64,000 bases of DNA, taken from the NCBI RefSeq assembly GCF_001571365.1, contig NZ_BCTQ01000006.1, forward strand, positions 1 through 64,000. Direction: 5' to 3'. The stretch comes from Achromobacter denitrificans NBRC 15125 (lineage in GTDB: Bacteria > Pseudomonadota > Gammaproteobacteria > Burkholderiales > Burkholderiaceae_B). Below are positions 1 through 8,027 of this stretch, piece after piece (positions within the stretch are counted from its first letter, which is position 1; each line of letters begins with the position of its first letter). Position numbers and translations under genes: made by a program. Under the pieces are notes generated by a model that was not told where the DNA came from, did no database searches, and worked only from the letters and a program-made list of their open reading frames with translations.

Positions 1-22
1 TAATTACAGGACGCTAGAAAAA

Positions 23-229
23 ATGGCTCAGAAGGGCAAAGTTAAGTGGTTCAACGCTGACAAGGGTTACGGTTTCATTACTCCGGACGTCGGCGGTACC
101 GATGTTTTCGCACACTTTTCCGCCATCCAGGGCCGCGGCTATCGCAGCCTGAACGAAGGCCAGGAAGTCGAATTCGAAGTCAAGGATGGTCCGAAAGGAC
201 CTCAAGCGGCCGAAATTCGCCCGCTCTAA
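23..229 (+). CDS. Cold-shock domain protein (CspA family)
   Basis: A 68-residue single cold-shock domain, the usual size for CspA-type RNA chaperones that bind single-stranded nucleic acid and melt mRNA structure. The two nucleic-acid-binding motifs are visible near the N-terminus: [15 protein letters not shown] (about residues 5-19) carries the RNP1-like KGYGFI, and DVFAHF (about 27-32) is the RNP2-like segment. The gene is followed at once by a clear intrinsic terminator, so it is probably monocistronic. Its promoter would lie mostly outside the window. The symbol is left blank because Csp paralogues cannot be told apart by sequence alone. A decayed partial copy lies about 130 bp downstream. 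Confidence 0.95.
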   Translation: MAQKGKVKWFNADKGYGFITPDVGGTDVFAHFSAIQGRGYRSLNEGQEVEFEVKDGPKGPQAAEIRPL

Positions 230-273
230 ATCGGGAAATCCCAATTTCCCGTCCGCCAGGCCAGGCCTGGCTG

Positions 274-306
274 CAACGCCCCAAGACCCTCGGGTCTGGG
301 GCGTTG
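274..306 (+). terminator. Intrinsic terminator of the cold-shock gene
   Basis: Inverted arms CAACGCCCCAAGACCC and GGGTCTGGGGCGTTG, with one unpaired base and a 2-nt loop, are followed by TTTCGTTT. This sits 45 bp after the stop codon. Confidence 0.85.
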
Positions 307-354
307 TTTCGTTTGGGGCCGGGTTCCGCGCCTGCGTCTGGCATAGGGTGGCTT

Positions 355-463
355 TCACCGATACTTTTCGTCGCGGTGGGAACGGCGCCTGGAAAGTGGA
401 ATTCGAAATGAAGGGCCGTTCGCTAAAGACGCCGGGCGGTTGGAGTTCGTCCGCTCTGAATCG
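355..463 (+). pseudogene. Decayed 3' copy of the cold-shock gene
   Basis: This stretch matches the 3' half of the intact cold-shock gene at 23-229 in both DNA and protein. GTGGAATTCGAAATGAAGG corresponds to GTCGAATTCGAAGTCAAGG of the intact gene, and CCGCTCTGAATCGG corresponds to CCGCTCTAAATCGG around the stop codon. Translated, TDTF, KVEFEMK and SAL line up with TDVF, EVEFEVK and RPL. The first half of the domain, including RNP1, is absent. Similarity continues past the stop: GGGGCATTCTTTCATTTGGGG (from about 549) mirrors the sequence around the parental terminator. It is best read as a tandem duplication remnant that no longer encodes a working protein. Confidence 0.75.
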
Positions 464-627
464 GCAGAATGCAATTTTCCTTCAGGCTTGGATAGACCAG
501 ATCAAAGCTGGCCAGGCCGAGCTTGACCACTACGACCCGGTCTCCTGCCGGGGCATTCTTTCATTTGGGGCTGGCTTTCACGCCTGCCTTTCGCCATATG
601 TTAGTGCCCACTAACATATTCTCGGTC

Positions 628-1646
628 CGTGGATAAGTTTGTGGATAATTATTTTTGGGCATGAGTATTTTCATGCTCAGTAATGAAGCAACGGGGTTAT
701 TCGCCTTGTGCTTTTGCACAGTTATCCCAGTTTTTCGTGAATCTGCCCGCGCCTGCCAGGGGCTCTGGTCGAGGACTATCCAGCTTAGCGAGCCCTAAGG
801 GGAAAAGCCGCTTTTCCCTCGCAAATACCGGCGTTTGGCGCGTTTTTCCGCTGCTTTTGCAAGGAGCGACGGATAGGGCAGGGATTATTTTTTGTGGCCC
901 CATGCGTTGATTTTGTGGGCATCCGGGGACGGTTGTTCACAAAGATATCCCCATCGCGGTTATGCACAGAATTAAGTCTTTTGGCTTCCAAAATCCTGTT
1001 TGCTTCCTGTGGATAGAAATGGGGATAGCGGGGTCGGCGGGCGATGGTATGAGTAAGTTTGCCGGTACCGGCCGGCCTGTTCATCCGAGAAAGGACGGCG
1101 CATCGATGCAGATCCTGGTTGTGCATTTTCAAGCCCGCGGGTTTTCCACAACGTGCGGAAGATAACTGGAATCTCAGCCAAATGGATGATGGCGGGGTTG
1201 ACAGGACGAGCGCAAGATAATTGCCTGGTCAATGAATCTTGCGGTCGCGGCGTGTGTAGGCTCGGCAAACACGCGGGATGAAACCAGCATTGGATAAAAC
1301 TGGGGATAAGTCGATAGGCGCGATCGGCAGGCGATTTGGACTGTTCCATGGGGGCATAGTTCCCGTGGACAAACCTGCTGGCCAGGATCGTGCTTTTCCG
1401 TGCCCAAGGGTTGGGGTCCGCATCTTATCCACAAAGTTTTCCACGGCATTTCGCGTTCGCGGAGTGCCCGCCTTTGCGCTTCCTCCTGCGCCTCTTTTCC
1501 GTCTTTTATCCATGCCCGACAGCCCGCTCTCATAGGGACGGCGTTGCGCATTTGTGCATTTTCATGGATCTGGGCACTTTGATATCTGCATGAGTCGCGG
1601 CCGATCTTTTGGGCCCGGCGCGGATTGTTTGGCCGACTTATCCCCA
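628..1646. other. Putative chromosomal origin region (DnaA boxes)
   Basis: This non-coding stretch is rich in matches to the DnaA box TTATCCACA. Exact matches lie at 640-648 (reverse strand) and 1425-1433 (forward). Close matches are at 628-636 (reverse, CGTGGATAA), 960-968 (TTATGCACA), 1009-1017 (reverse, TGTGGATAG), 1142-1150 (TTTTCCACA), 1301-1309 (reverse, TGGGGATAA), 1437-1445 (TTTTCCACG) and 1638-1646 (TTATCCCCA). A locally AT-rich segment follows the first pair, at about 640-685. Location upstream of mnmG, rsmG, parA and parB is the usual neighbourhood of a bacterial oriC. dnaA, dnaN and rpmH are not in the window, so the call rests on boxes and neighbours. Confidence 0.65.
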
Positions 1647-1650
1647 AACT

Positions 1651-1666
1651 TGTTCCACGTGAAACG
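1651..1666. other. parS-like site 1 (TGTTCCACGTGAAACG)
   Basis: Matches the ParB-binding consensus TGTTTCACGTGAAACA at 14 of 16 positions. It lies five bases after the last DnaA-like box. Confidence 0.75.
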
Positions 1667-1929
1667 CCTGGCCAATCTTATTGGTTTGCAGGCTCGGGTG
1701 TTGATAACCCTGTTATGAACTTGGTCGTCGCGGATGCAGCAGTCAACGGGATCGAGAAAAATTTCCACGCGCTTTTTTTTGGGTCGAATGAACCACGACT
1801 TTCATGTGCGTATGCGCCATGCTCTCAAGAGCCATCCATTGCCCGAGGCTGCACTCAAACGGTGGCACCCATTATCCCCGGTTTGCGTTCATGACATTCG
1901 CTAGCATGCGCAGCTGCTGTGGCCGTCCT

Positions 1930-1945
1930 CGTTTCACGTGAAACA
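1930..1945. other. parS-like site 2 (CGTTTCACGTGAAACA)
   Basis: 15 of 16 positions match the parS consensus. It sits 20 bp before a G-quadruplex motif. Confidence 0.85.
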
Positions 1946-1964
1946 ACAAAAAAAGGAAGTTTTA

Positions 1965-1984
1965 GGGGTAGGGGTAGGGTAGGG
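1965..1984 (+). other. G-quadruplex motif
   Basis: GGGGTAGGGGTAGGGTAGGG has four G-runs separated by TA dinucleotides, the short-loop pattern expected to form a stable intramolecular G-quadruplex. It is flanked by TTTTAG (1960-1965) and CTAAAA (1986-1991), which could pair as a short stem. Confidence 0.7.
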
Positions 1985-2160
1985 TCTAAAAAGTCGAATT
2001 TTCTTCGACAGTTCTGTCGTGGAGTTGAATGGGACAGAGCGAACTGCCAGATGATTTGTGAGATACCAATCTCATCGCGATGGTCCTTCGGCGGATAGTG
2101 GTGGAACATTGGAGCTAGTTTCATCTTTGCTTTTAGCTGACGATCATCGTCCGAATGAGC

Positions 2161-2176
2161 TGTTTCACGTGGAACA
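2161..2176. other. parS-like site 3 (TGTTTCACGTGGAACA)
   Basis: 15 of 16 positions match the parS consensus. Confidence 0.85.
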
Positions 2177-2324
2177 ACAGGTCCTTGAAGGATCAATCGA
2201 CTCATAGTTTGAGTATCTATCCGAAGCCTTGAGTGGTGTTTATGAATCCCGAAAGGGATAGTGTCTGGTGCTATGGGGCCAACACAGGGCTGCTTCTAAT
2301 TGACGTGGCCCCTGGACGAGGTGC

Positions 2325-2340
2325 TGTTTCACGTGAAACA
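2325..2340. other. parS site 4, exact consensus
   Basis: Perfect 16-bp palindrome TGTTTCACGTGAAACA. Confidence 0.92.
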
Positions 2341-2508
2341 ACGGCAGTTATTGCGGGACGCACTACCTCCGTCGAGACATCAGACGCCGCCAAAGGACCG
2401 GTTCTCATCAGCTGAGGCAAGGAGAAGAGTTGTGCCTCAGCATAGAACATGCATTGATTGGGGGGTAGGGTCGCTGGTTGAGCAGGGAACAGGGCGCCTG
2501 GTTTGCGA

Positions 2509-2524
2509 TGTTTCACGTGAAACA
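2509..2524. other. parS site 5, exact consensus
   Basis: Perfect 16-bp palindrome TGTTTCACGTGAAACA. A run of ten C residues begins 20 bp downstream. Confidence 0.92.
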
Positions 2525-2543
2525 ATGGCAGTTCTTTATCTCA

Positions 2544-2553
2544 CCCCCCCCCC
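2544..2553 (+). repeat. C10 homopolymer tract
   Basis: Ten consecutive C residues in non-coding DNA between two parS sites. Tracts of this kind are prone to slipped-strand length change. No promoter or gene is visible next to it. Confidence 0.8.
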
Positions 2554-2689
2554 TTGTTGAGCTTTCGGAATCAGTGAAAGTCACGGCAATTCTCGGCTGT
2601 ATAAACGGACGGGACAGCCACACCTTAGGGGCGGCCCATACTAAGGGATTGCCACAAGTTGGCGGTCAAAGACACGCTCAGGCTCCCTA

Positions 2690-2705
2690 TGTTTCACGTG
2701 AAACA
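2690..2705. other. parS site 6, extended palindrome
   Basis: Exact consensus embedded in a longer perfect palindrome of 24 bp spanning 2686-2709. This is the most symmetrical site of the set. Confidence 0.92.
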
Positions 2706-3214
2706 TAGGCATTGGCGTTGTATAGATTGGCTCGATAGCCAGGGCTATTGGATGCTGCAAGATCTAGCCTAGGTGTGCGCCTCAAGCACAGGCTGCAAGG
2801 TAACGTGTCCTAGAAAGTGGCCATCGCCTGGATTGCCGGGCCACAGACAGGAAGGTGGACTTATCCTTCAGCGAGGAGGCCAGGGCTAAATAGGGCATAG
2901 GTATTCATCGGCATTACTCGCTCCCAGGACGCCTGCATCAGGGGGCCAGGAGAACGAGGCGAAGGATTGGTCCTTCATATCGTCGCGAATATCGTGCCTT
3001 GTCGCCCTGGGCCGCGCTGAATGACAACTCATTCAAGTCCTAAGTTGGCCTTTGGAGCTGGGTCTATGGGAGCGTCCACGGTATGCGCGCCATTGAAGGA
3101 TCCATATATAGGGCGGTCAGGCGGCGAGGATACCCGGTTGGCTCGGGGCCTACGCGGTATGTTGGGTGGTATGAGCGGCGGTCAGTCCAGACCGATGCCT
3201 GCCTGCCAGACAGA

Positions 3215-3230
3215 TGTTCCACGTGAAACA
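3215..3230. other. parS-like site 7 (TGTTCCACGTGAAACA)
   Basis: 15 of 16 positions match the parS consensus. It starts a second, tighter group of four sites after a gap of about 510 bp. Confidence 0.85.
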
Positions 3231-3312
3231 TGAGATCCGAGCGCTCTTCATGCGGCTGCGGATCGGGTTTGGCCGATCACGATATGCGCTGGCGCCCTGG
3301 GTATGGCCTCGA

Positions 3313-3328
3313 TGTTTCACGTGGAACA
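3313..3328. other. parS-like site 8 (TGTTTCACGTGGAACA)
   Basis: 15 of 16 positions match the parS consensus. Confidence 0.85.
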
Positions 3329-3442
3329 TGAGTGATCCAGGCTGGTCGAGAGGAGATTCGCCGGTCGAACTAGCAGCACAAAAGAAGGCAGCGGACCAAA
3401 CACGCCGGAGAAAGTGGGGTAGGGCGTTACATCCCTTGCAGA

Positions 3443-3458
3443 TGTTCCACGTGAAACA
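3443..3458. other. parS-like site 9 (TGTTCCACGTGAAACA)
   Basis: 15 of 16 positions match the parS consensus. Confidence 0.85.
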
Positions 3459-3569
3459 TGGGAGTGAAACGCCGGCAAATGCCGACATATTGTGCACGGC
3501 TACCGCCTGGTCGTTGCCATTTGCCTACGACGGTTTGCTCAGCGCATGGTCCTTTGCTGCACCGAAACA

Positions 3570-3585
3570 TGTTTCACGTGAAACA
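3570..3585. other. parS site 10, next to the mnmG promoter
   Basis: Exact consensus, extended to a 20-bp perfect palindrome at 3568-3587. It ends 15 bp before a TATAAT hexamer, so it covers the place where a -35 element would sit. Confidence 0.92.
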
Positions 3586-3600
3586 TGCTAAGCCTGCCTC

Positions 3601-3606
3601 TATAAT
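3601..3606 (+). promoter_or_regulatory. Putative -10 element of mnmG
   Basis: A perfect TATAAT lies 30 bp before the mnmG start codon. No good -35 hexamer is present at the right distance because that position is occupied by parS site 10. The promoter may therefore be weak, activator-dependent or ParB-modulated. Confidence 0.5.
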
Positions 3607-3636
3607 GAGCACCGAACGCTCTCTTACCTCCCCATC

Positions 3637-5556
3637 ATGGACTATCCCCGCACATTCGATGTCATCGTCGTTGGTGGCGGCCACGCCGGCACCGAGGCCG
3701 CTCTGGCCGCGGCTCGCACCGGCGCCCAGACGCTGCTGCTCACGCATAACATCGAAACCCTAGGCCAAATGTCTTGCAATCCCTCCATCGGTGGGATCGG
3801 CAAAGGCCATCTCGTCAAAGAAGTCGACGCCCTGGGCGGTGCGATGGCATTGGCGACCGACGAGTCGGGCATTCAGTTCCGAATCCTGAACGGGTCCAAG
3901 GGGCCGGCAGTGCGCGCTACCCGCGCCCAGGCCGACCGTGTGCTTTACCGCAAGGCTATCCGCGGCCGCCTGGAGAACCAGCCCAATCTTTGGCTGTTCC
4001 AGCAGGCCGTCGAAGACCTGATTGTGGAGGGCGACCGTGTCGTGGGAGCCGTCACCCAGATCGGCCTGAAGTTCCGAGCCAAGACGGTCGTGCTGACCGC
4101 GGGCACGTTCCTCAATGGTCTGATCCACGTGGGGCTGCAGAACTACTCGGGCGGCCGGGCGGGGGATCCTCCCGCCATTTCCCTCGGGCAGCGCCTGAAG
4201 GAACTCAAGCTTCCGCAAGGCCGCCTGAAGACGGGCACGCCTCCGCGCATCGACGGCCGTTCGATCAACTACAGCGTGCTCGAAGAGCAGCCGGGCGATC
4301 TCGATCCGATCCCCGTTTTCTCGTACCTGGGCAATGTCGCGATGCATCCGCGGCAGCTGCCTTGCTGGATTACGCATACCAACTCGCGCACGCATGACAT
4401 CATCCGTGGCGGCCTGGATCGTTCGCCCATGTACAGCGGGGTGATCGAAGGGGTGGGGCCGCGCTACTGCCCGTCGATTGAAGACAAGATCCACCGCTTC
4501 GCGGACAAGGAGTCGCACCAGGTCTTCCTCGAACCCGAGGGCCTGGACACGCATGAGGTCTACCCGAACGGCGTGTCGACCAGCCTGCCGTTCGATGTAC
4601 AGCTGGCGCTGATCCATTCCCTCCCGGGTCTGGAGAATGCCCACATCCTGCGTCCCGGCTATGCCATCGAATACGACTACTTTGATCCACGTGGATTGAA
4701 GAGCACCCTTGAGACCAAGGCGATCGACGGTCTGTTCTTTGCAGGCCAGATCAACGGCACCACGGGTTATGAAGAGGCCGCCGCGCAGGGTTTGCTCGCC
4801 GGCACCAACGCCGCTCTTCTGTCGCTGGAACGAGAGCAGTGGACGCCGCGGCGGGACGAAGCCTACCTGGGCGTGCTGGTCGACGACCTGGTTACGCGCG
4901 GCGTGACCGAACCCTATCGCATGTTTACCTCGCGGGCGGAATATCGCCTGAGCCTGCGCGAAGACAACGCCGATCTGCGGTTGACGGAAATCGGTCGCCG
5001 GCTTGGCATCGTCGATGACCAGCGCTGGGACGCTTTCAATCGCAAGCGCGATGCCGTCGCCGCCGAAGTCGAACGGTTGAAGTCCTCATGGGTGAATCCT
5101 CGCGTGCTGCCTGCCGAAGTCGCAGAACCGCTGCTGGGCAAGGCAATTGAACGTGAGTACTCACTAGCAGACCTGCTGAAACGGCCCAACGTTTCCTACG
5201 AAGCCCTGATGTCCGCCCGCGGTACGGACGGCACGTTGCTGGCCGGCCCGGGCGTATCGGCGGACGAGGTGCTGGCCGAGCAGGTCGAGATCCAGGTCAA
5301 GTACGCCGGCTACATCGCGCGCCAGCAGGACGAGGTGCAGAAGCACATCGCGCACGAACAGCAGCCCATCCCCGCGGACGTCGATTACGACGCGGTGACC
5401 AGCCTGTCGTTCGAAGTGCGCCAGAAGCTCAAGACGCATCGTCCCGAAACCATCGGCCAGGCCGCGCGGATCTCCGGCGTCACCCCCGCCGCCATTTCGC
5501 TGCTCCTCATCCACTTGAAGCGCCTGCATTACGGCTCGCGCAAGCAAGCGGCATGA
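3637..5556 (+). CDS. mnmG: tRNA uridine-5-carboxymethylaminomethyl modification enzyme MnmG (GidA)
   Basis: A 639-residue protein, the family's normal length. MnmG is the FAD subunit of the MnmE-MnmG complex, which installs the 5-carboxymethylaminomethyl group on wobble U34 of certain tRNAs. The N-terminal FAD-binding motif [12 protein letters not shown] is at about residues 11-22, and the family signature [16 protein letters not shown] follows at about 46-61. The C-terminal helical region ends with [12 protein letters not shown]. The start matches the usual [15 protein letters not shown] beginning. Position beside the origin and before rsmG and parAB is a widely conserved order. The stop codon overlaps the first copy of a repeat that fills the gap to rsmG. 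Confidence 0.98.
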   Translation: MDYPRTFDVIVVGGGHAGTEAALAAARTGAQTLLLTHNIETLGQMSCNPSIGGIGKGHLVKEVDALGGAMALATDESGIQFRILNGSKGPAVRATRAQADRVLYRKAIRGRLENQPNLWLFQQAVEDLIVEGDRVVGAVTQIGLKFRAKTVVLTAGTFLNGLIHVGLQNYSGGRAGDPPAISLGQRLKELKLPQGRLKTGTPPRIDGRSINYSVLEEQPGDLDPIPVFSYLGNVAMHPRQLPCWITHTNSRTHDIIRGGLDRSPMYSGVIEGVGPRYCPSIEDKIHRFADKESHQVFLEPEGLDTHEVYPNGVSTSLPFDVQLALIHSLPGLENAHILRPGYAIEYDYFDPRGLKSTLETKAIDGLFFAGQINGTTGYEEAAAQGLLAGTNAALLSLEREQWTPRRDEAYLGVLVDDLVTRGVTEPYRMFTSRAEYRLSLREDNADLRLTEIGRRLGIVDDQRWDAFNRKRDAVAAEVERLKSSWVNPRVLPAEVAEPLLGKAIEREYSLADLLKRPNVSYEALMSARGTDGTLLAGPGVSADEVLAEQVEIQVKYAGYIARQQDEVQKHIAHEQQPIPADVDYDAVTSLSFEVRQKLKTHRPETIGQAARISGVTPAAISLLLIHLKRLHYGSRKQAA

Positions 5557-5672
5557 GCCCGCCGGGCCGCCCCAAGGGCGAATACCGCAGCGCGGAGCGC
5601 GAAGGCAGTCCTATGAGCCCGCCGGGCCGCCCCAAGGGCGAATACCGTGGCGCGGAGCGCGAAGGCCGTCCG
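5553..5672 (+). repeat. Two tandem 60-bp GRPKGE repeat units
   Basis: Units at 5553-5612 and 5613-5672 are nearly identical, both opening with ATGAGCCCGCCGGGCCGCCC. In the rsmG frame each would encode [12 protein letters not shown] followed by S/G-AEREG. The GRPKGEYR-type coding motif recurs at gene ends across many Burkholderiales genomes (from recall, not checked here). The repeat therefore looks like a dispersed element inserted between mnmG and rsmG rather than part of either enzyme. The first ATG overlaps the mnmG stop. Confidence 0.75.
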
Positions 5673-5696
5673 CATGCCGATCAGGCCGGAACCGAC

Positions 5697-6353
5697 ATGG
5701 CCGGCCGCCTCTCTCGCGCGTGCGAGCAGCTGGGGCTGGATGCCGACGCGGGCGCGATGGCCAAGCTGCTGGACTACCTGTCCCAGATGCAGCGCTGGAA
5801 CCGCACCTACAACCTCACGGCGATCCGCGACCCGCAGCAGATGCTGGTCCAGCATCTGTTCGACAGCCTTGCGGCCGTAAGGCCCTTCAGCGAGGCGCTG
5901 GGCGCGCCGGGCACCGGCGCCAAGGTCTACGACGTCGGATCGGGCGGAGGCCTGCCTGGGGTTGTCCTGGCGATCATGCGACCCGATTGGTCCGTGACCT
6001 GCGTGGATGCGGTCGAAAAGAAGACTGCCTTCGTGCGCCAGATGAGCGGCGTACTGGCCTTGCCCAACCTGCAGGCGCGCCATGCACGCATCGAAACGCT
6101 GGAGCCCGCCCAGTGCAACATTGTCACGTCGCGCGCCTTTGCATCCTTGGACGATTTTGCGCAACTCGCAGGTCGTCACGTGCGCAACGATGGTACCCTC
6201 GTCGCCATGAAGGGCAAGCTCCCCGAGGATGAGATCCAGGCGCTGCATGCGCGCGGGGAATGGCAAGTCGATCATATTCAGCCGCTCCGCGTGCCGGAAC
6301 TGCAAGCGGAACGCTGCCTGATCTGGCTGCGCCGTAGTCAAGGAACCCTATGA
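5697..6353 (+). CDS. rsmG: 16S rRNA (guanine-527-N7)-methyltransferase RsmG
   Basis: RsmG methylates N7 of G527 in 16S rRNA using S-adenosylmethionine. From the ATG at 5697 the product is 218 residues, which matches the family. The SAM-binding motif VYDVGSGGGLPGV is at about residues 77-89. The upstream RNRTYNLTAIRD segment (about 34-45) and the later TSRAFASL segment are typical of the family. The open frame extends back to 5553, but that 48-codon extension is the tandem GRPKGE repeat and is not expected in the mature protein. The start choice therefore rests on family length, because no strong ribosome-binding site separates the options. Its stop overlaps the parA start by 4 bp. Confidence 0.93.
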   Translation: MAGRLSRACEQLGLDADAGAMAKLLDYLSQMQRWNRTYNLTAIRDPQQMLVQHLFDSLAAVRPFSEALGAPGTGAKVYDVGSGGGLPGVVLAIMRPDWSVTCVDAVEKKTAFVRQMSGVLALPNLQARHARIETLEPAQCNIVTSRAFASLDDFAQLAGRHVRNDGTLVAMKGKLPEDEIQALHARGEWQVDHIQPLRVPELQAERCLIWLRRSQGTL

Positions 6354-7150
6354 AGAACATACCCCCCAGCACAGCCGCCCGCGTATTCTGCATTGCCAAC
6401 CAGAAGGGCGGTGTGGGCAAGACGACGACCGCCATCAATCTGGCGGCGGGCCTTGCCACGCACAACCAACGTGTGCTGCTGGTGGACCTGGACCCTCAAG
6501 GCAACGCCACGATGGGCAGCGGCATCGACAAGAATTCGCTTGAGTCGAATCTCTACCAGGTGCTGATCGGCGAAGCCAGCATCGAGCAGGCGCGCGTGCG
6601 TTCCGAGTCGGGCGGCTACGATGTGCTGCCGGCCAACCGCGAGCTCTCCGGGGCCGAGATCGACCTGGTGCAGATGGAACAGCGCGAGCGCCAGCTGAAG
6701 GCCGCAATCGACACCGTTTCGAGCCAATACGATTTCGTCCTGATCGATTGCCCCCCCACGCTGTCCCTGCTGACCTTGAACGGTCTGGCCGCCGCCCATG
6801 GCGTCATCATTCCGATGCAGTGCGAGTACTTCGCGCTGGAAGGCCTCTCCGATCTGGTCAACACCATCAAGCGCGTGCATCGCAATATCAACGACGACCT
6901 GCGCGTCATCGGCCTTTTGCGCGTGATGTTCGATCCGCGCATGACCTTGCAACAGCAGGTGTCCGCCCAGCTCGAAGCGCACTTCGGCGACAAGGTCTTC
7001 AAGACCGTCGTGCCGCGCAACGTGCGGTTGGCCGAAGCACCCAGTTACGGCATGCCCGGCGTCATCTATGACCGCGCGTCACGCGGCGCCCAGGCCTACA
7101 TTTCATTTGGTGCCGAAATGATCGAGCGCGTAAAGAAGGACTTGAAGTAA
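6350..7150 (+). CDS. parA: Chromosome-partitioning ATPase ParA (Soj)
   Basis: A 266-residue deviant Walker-type ATPase that moves ParB-parS complexes during chromosome segregation. The deviant Walker A motif KGGVGKTT is at residues 19-26, and the Walker B region VLIDCPPTLSLLTLNGL is near residue 131. The protein has only a short N-terminus and no DNA-binding HTH, as in chromosomal rather than P1-type plasmid ParA. The ATG overlaps the rsmG stop (ATGA), which suggests translational coupling. An acetyltransferase gene separates it from parB. Confidence 0.97.
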   Translation: MKNIPPSTAARVFCIANQKGGVGKTTTAINLAAGLATHNQRVLLVDLDPQGNATMGSGIDKNSLESNLYQVLIGEASIEQARVRSESGGYDVLPANRELSGAEIDLVQMEQRERQLKAAIDTVSSQYDFVLIDCPPTLSLLTLNGLAAAHGVIIPMQCEYFALEGLSDLVNTIKRVHRNINDDLRVIGLLRVMFDPRMTLQQQVSAQLEAHFGDKVFKTVVPRNVRLAEAPSYGMPGVIYDRASRGAQAYISFGAEMIERVKKDLK

Positions 7151-7159
7151 GCCGCATCC

Positions 7160-7984
7160 ATGTCCGCTTCCGCGCGCCTTGCTCCGATACAGACGTCCCT
7201 TCGTCGCCCGCCGCCCGCCGATGCGCGCGACGGCCTGCGCACGCGTCTGGAGGAAGCCGCGTTGAACGCGACGGCGGTCGGCGCCCAGGTGCTTTATGAT
7301 GGCTGGCTGGTGCGTTTCGCGCATTCGGCGGCCAAGCGCGTCCGCAGCGTGAATGTGCTGGGGTTATCCACACGTACGCTCGACGAGCGGCTGGCGTATT
7401 GTTCATCGTTGTATGCGCGCCATGGCCTGCCCATGGTGTTGCGCATTACCTCCATCGGCCCCGATTTTTCCCTCGACGCCGAGCTGGAGTCCCGCGGCTA
7501 TACCCTCACCGACGAGACCCGAGTCATGTGCACGCCGCTCGTCCCCAGGCCCTGCGCCCGGGGCGACCTGCAATTCCGTACGGTGGATGCCGGGCGCTTC
7601 GCGGCGGCGGTGGGGGAGATGCGCGGCTCGTTGCCCGGGCACGTCTATGAACACAGGACGCGCCTTCAAGGGCTGGCTGTGGATATCCAGCCGGTGCTCG
7701 CAACGGACGCGGTCGGGCAGGCCATGGCCGCGGGCCTGGCCGTCCGCGACGGCGATCTGCTGGGCCTGTTCGACATCGTGACCGACCCCGGGCAGCGGCG
7801 CAAAGGCTATGCCGGCTCCCTGGTGGAACATTTATTGGCGGAGGGCGCTGCCGGCGGCGCCACGACAGCCTATTTGCAGGTTGAGCCGGAAAATTCAGCC
7901 GCGCGCGCCTTGTATGGCCGCTACGGTTTCAAAGACTGTTACGCGTATTGGTACCGCTTGCCCGCCGAGCACGCGGAAGCCTGA
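7160..7984 (+). CDS. GNAT-family N-acetyltransferase between parA and parB
   Basis: A 274-residue protein with a GNAT fold in its C-terminal half. The acetyl-CoA pyrophosphate-binding loop is seen as VTDPGQRRKGYAGSL (about residues 209-223). The closing motif is EPENSAARALYGRYGF, followed by an aromatic tail. The N-terminal 120 residues resemble a second, degenerate GNAT half (LARHGLPM-type region, ELESRGYTL), so this may be a double-GNAT protein. It starts 9 bp after parA and ends 43 bp before parB, so it is likely co-transcribed with both. The substrate cannot be told from sequence. Confidence 0.85.
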   Translation: MSASARLAPIQTSLRRPPPADARDGLRTRLEEAALNATAVGAQVLYDGWLVRFAHSAAKRVRSVNVLGLSTRTLDERLAYCSSLYARHGLPMVLRITSIGPDFSLDAELESRGYTLTDETRVMCTPLVPRPCARGDLQFRTVDAGRFAAAVGEMRGSLPGHVYEHRTRLQGLAVDIQPVLATDAVGQAMAAGLAVRDGDLLGLFDIVTDPGQRRKGYAGSLVEHLLAEGAAGGATTAYLQVEPENSAARALYGRYGFKDCYAYWYRLPAEHAEA

Positions 7985-8027
7985 GCCTTGCTCGAAATAC
8001 AAAAACAGAAGGAAAGAGGATTTAACT

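Larger units (their letters stand above)
615..3636. other. 3-kb non-coding origin/centromere-like region
   Basis: No open frame here looks like a gene. The short frames that exist mostly arise because the parS palindrome happens to translate as MFHVKH, VSRET or CFTWN. What the region does hold is DnaA-box-like sites in its first third, ten parS-like palindromes in its last two thirds, a G-quadruplex motif, a C10 tract and the mnmG promoter area. Confidence 0.8.

Noticed and set aside
1198-1221. TTGACA followed by GATAAT in the origin region
   Set aside because: The spacer is only 12 bp, too short for a sigma-70 promoter, and no gene follows.
1651-3585. Repeats that could suggest a CRISPR array
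   Set aside because: The units are 16-bp palindromes with irregular gaps of about 80-510 bp and match parS. There are no cas genes.
3021-3763. Several open frames in the parS region
   Set aside because: Their only repeated feature is MFHVKH, VSRET or CFTWN, which is the parS palindrome translated. They have no ribosome-binding sites or family resemblance.
7809-8027. N-terminal extension of ParB
   Set aside because: It overlaps the GNAT gene in another frame, and the true start at 8028 has a strong ribosome-binding site and the conserved ParB N-terminus.
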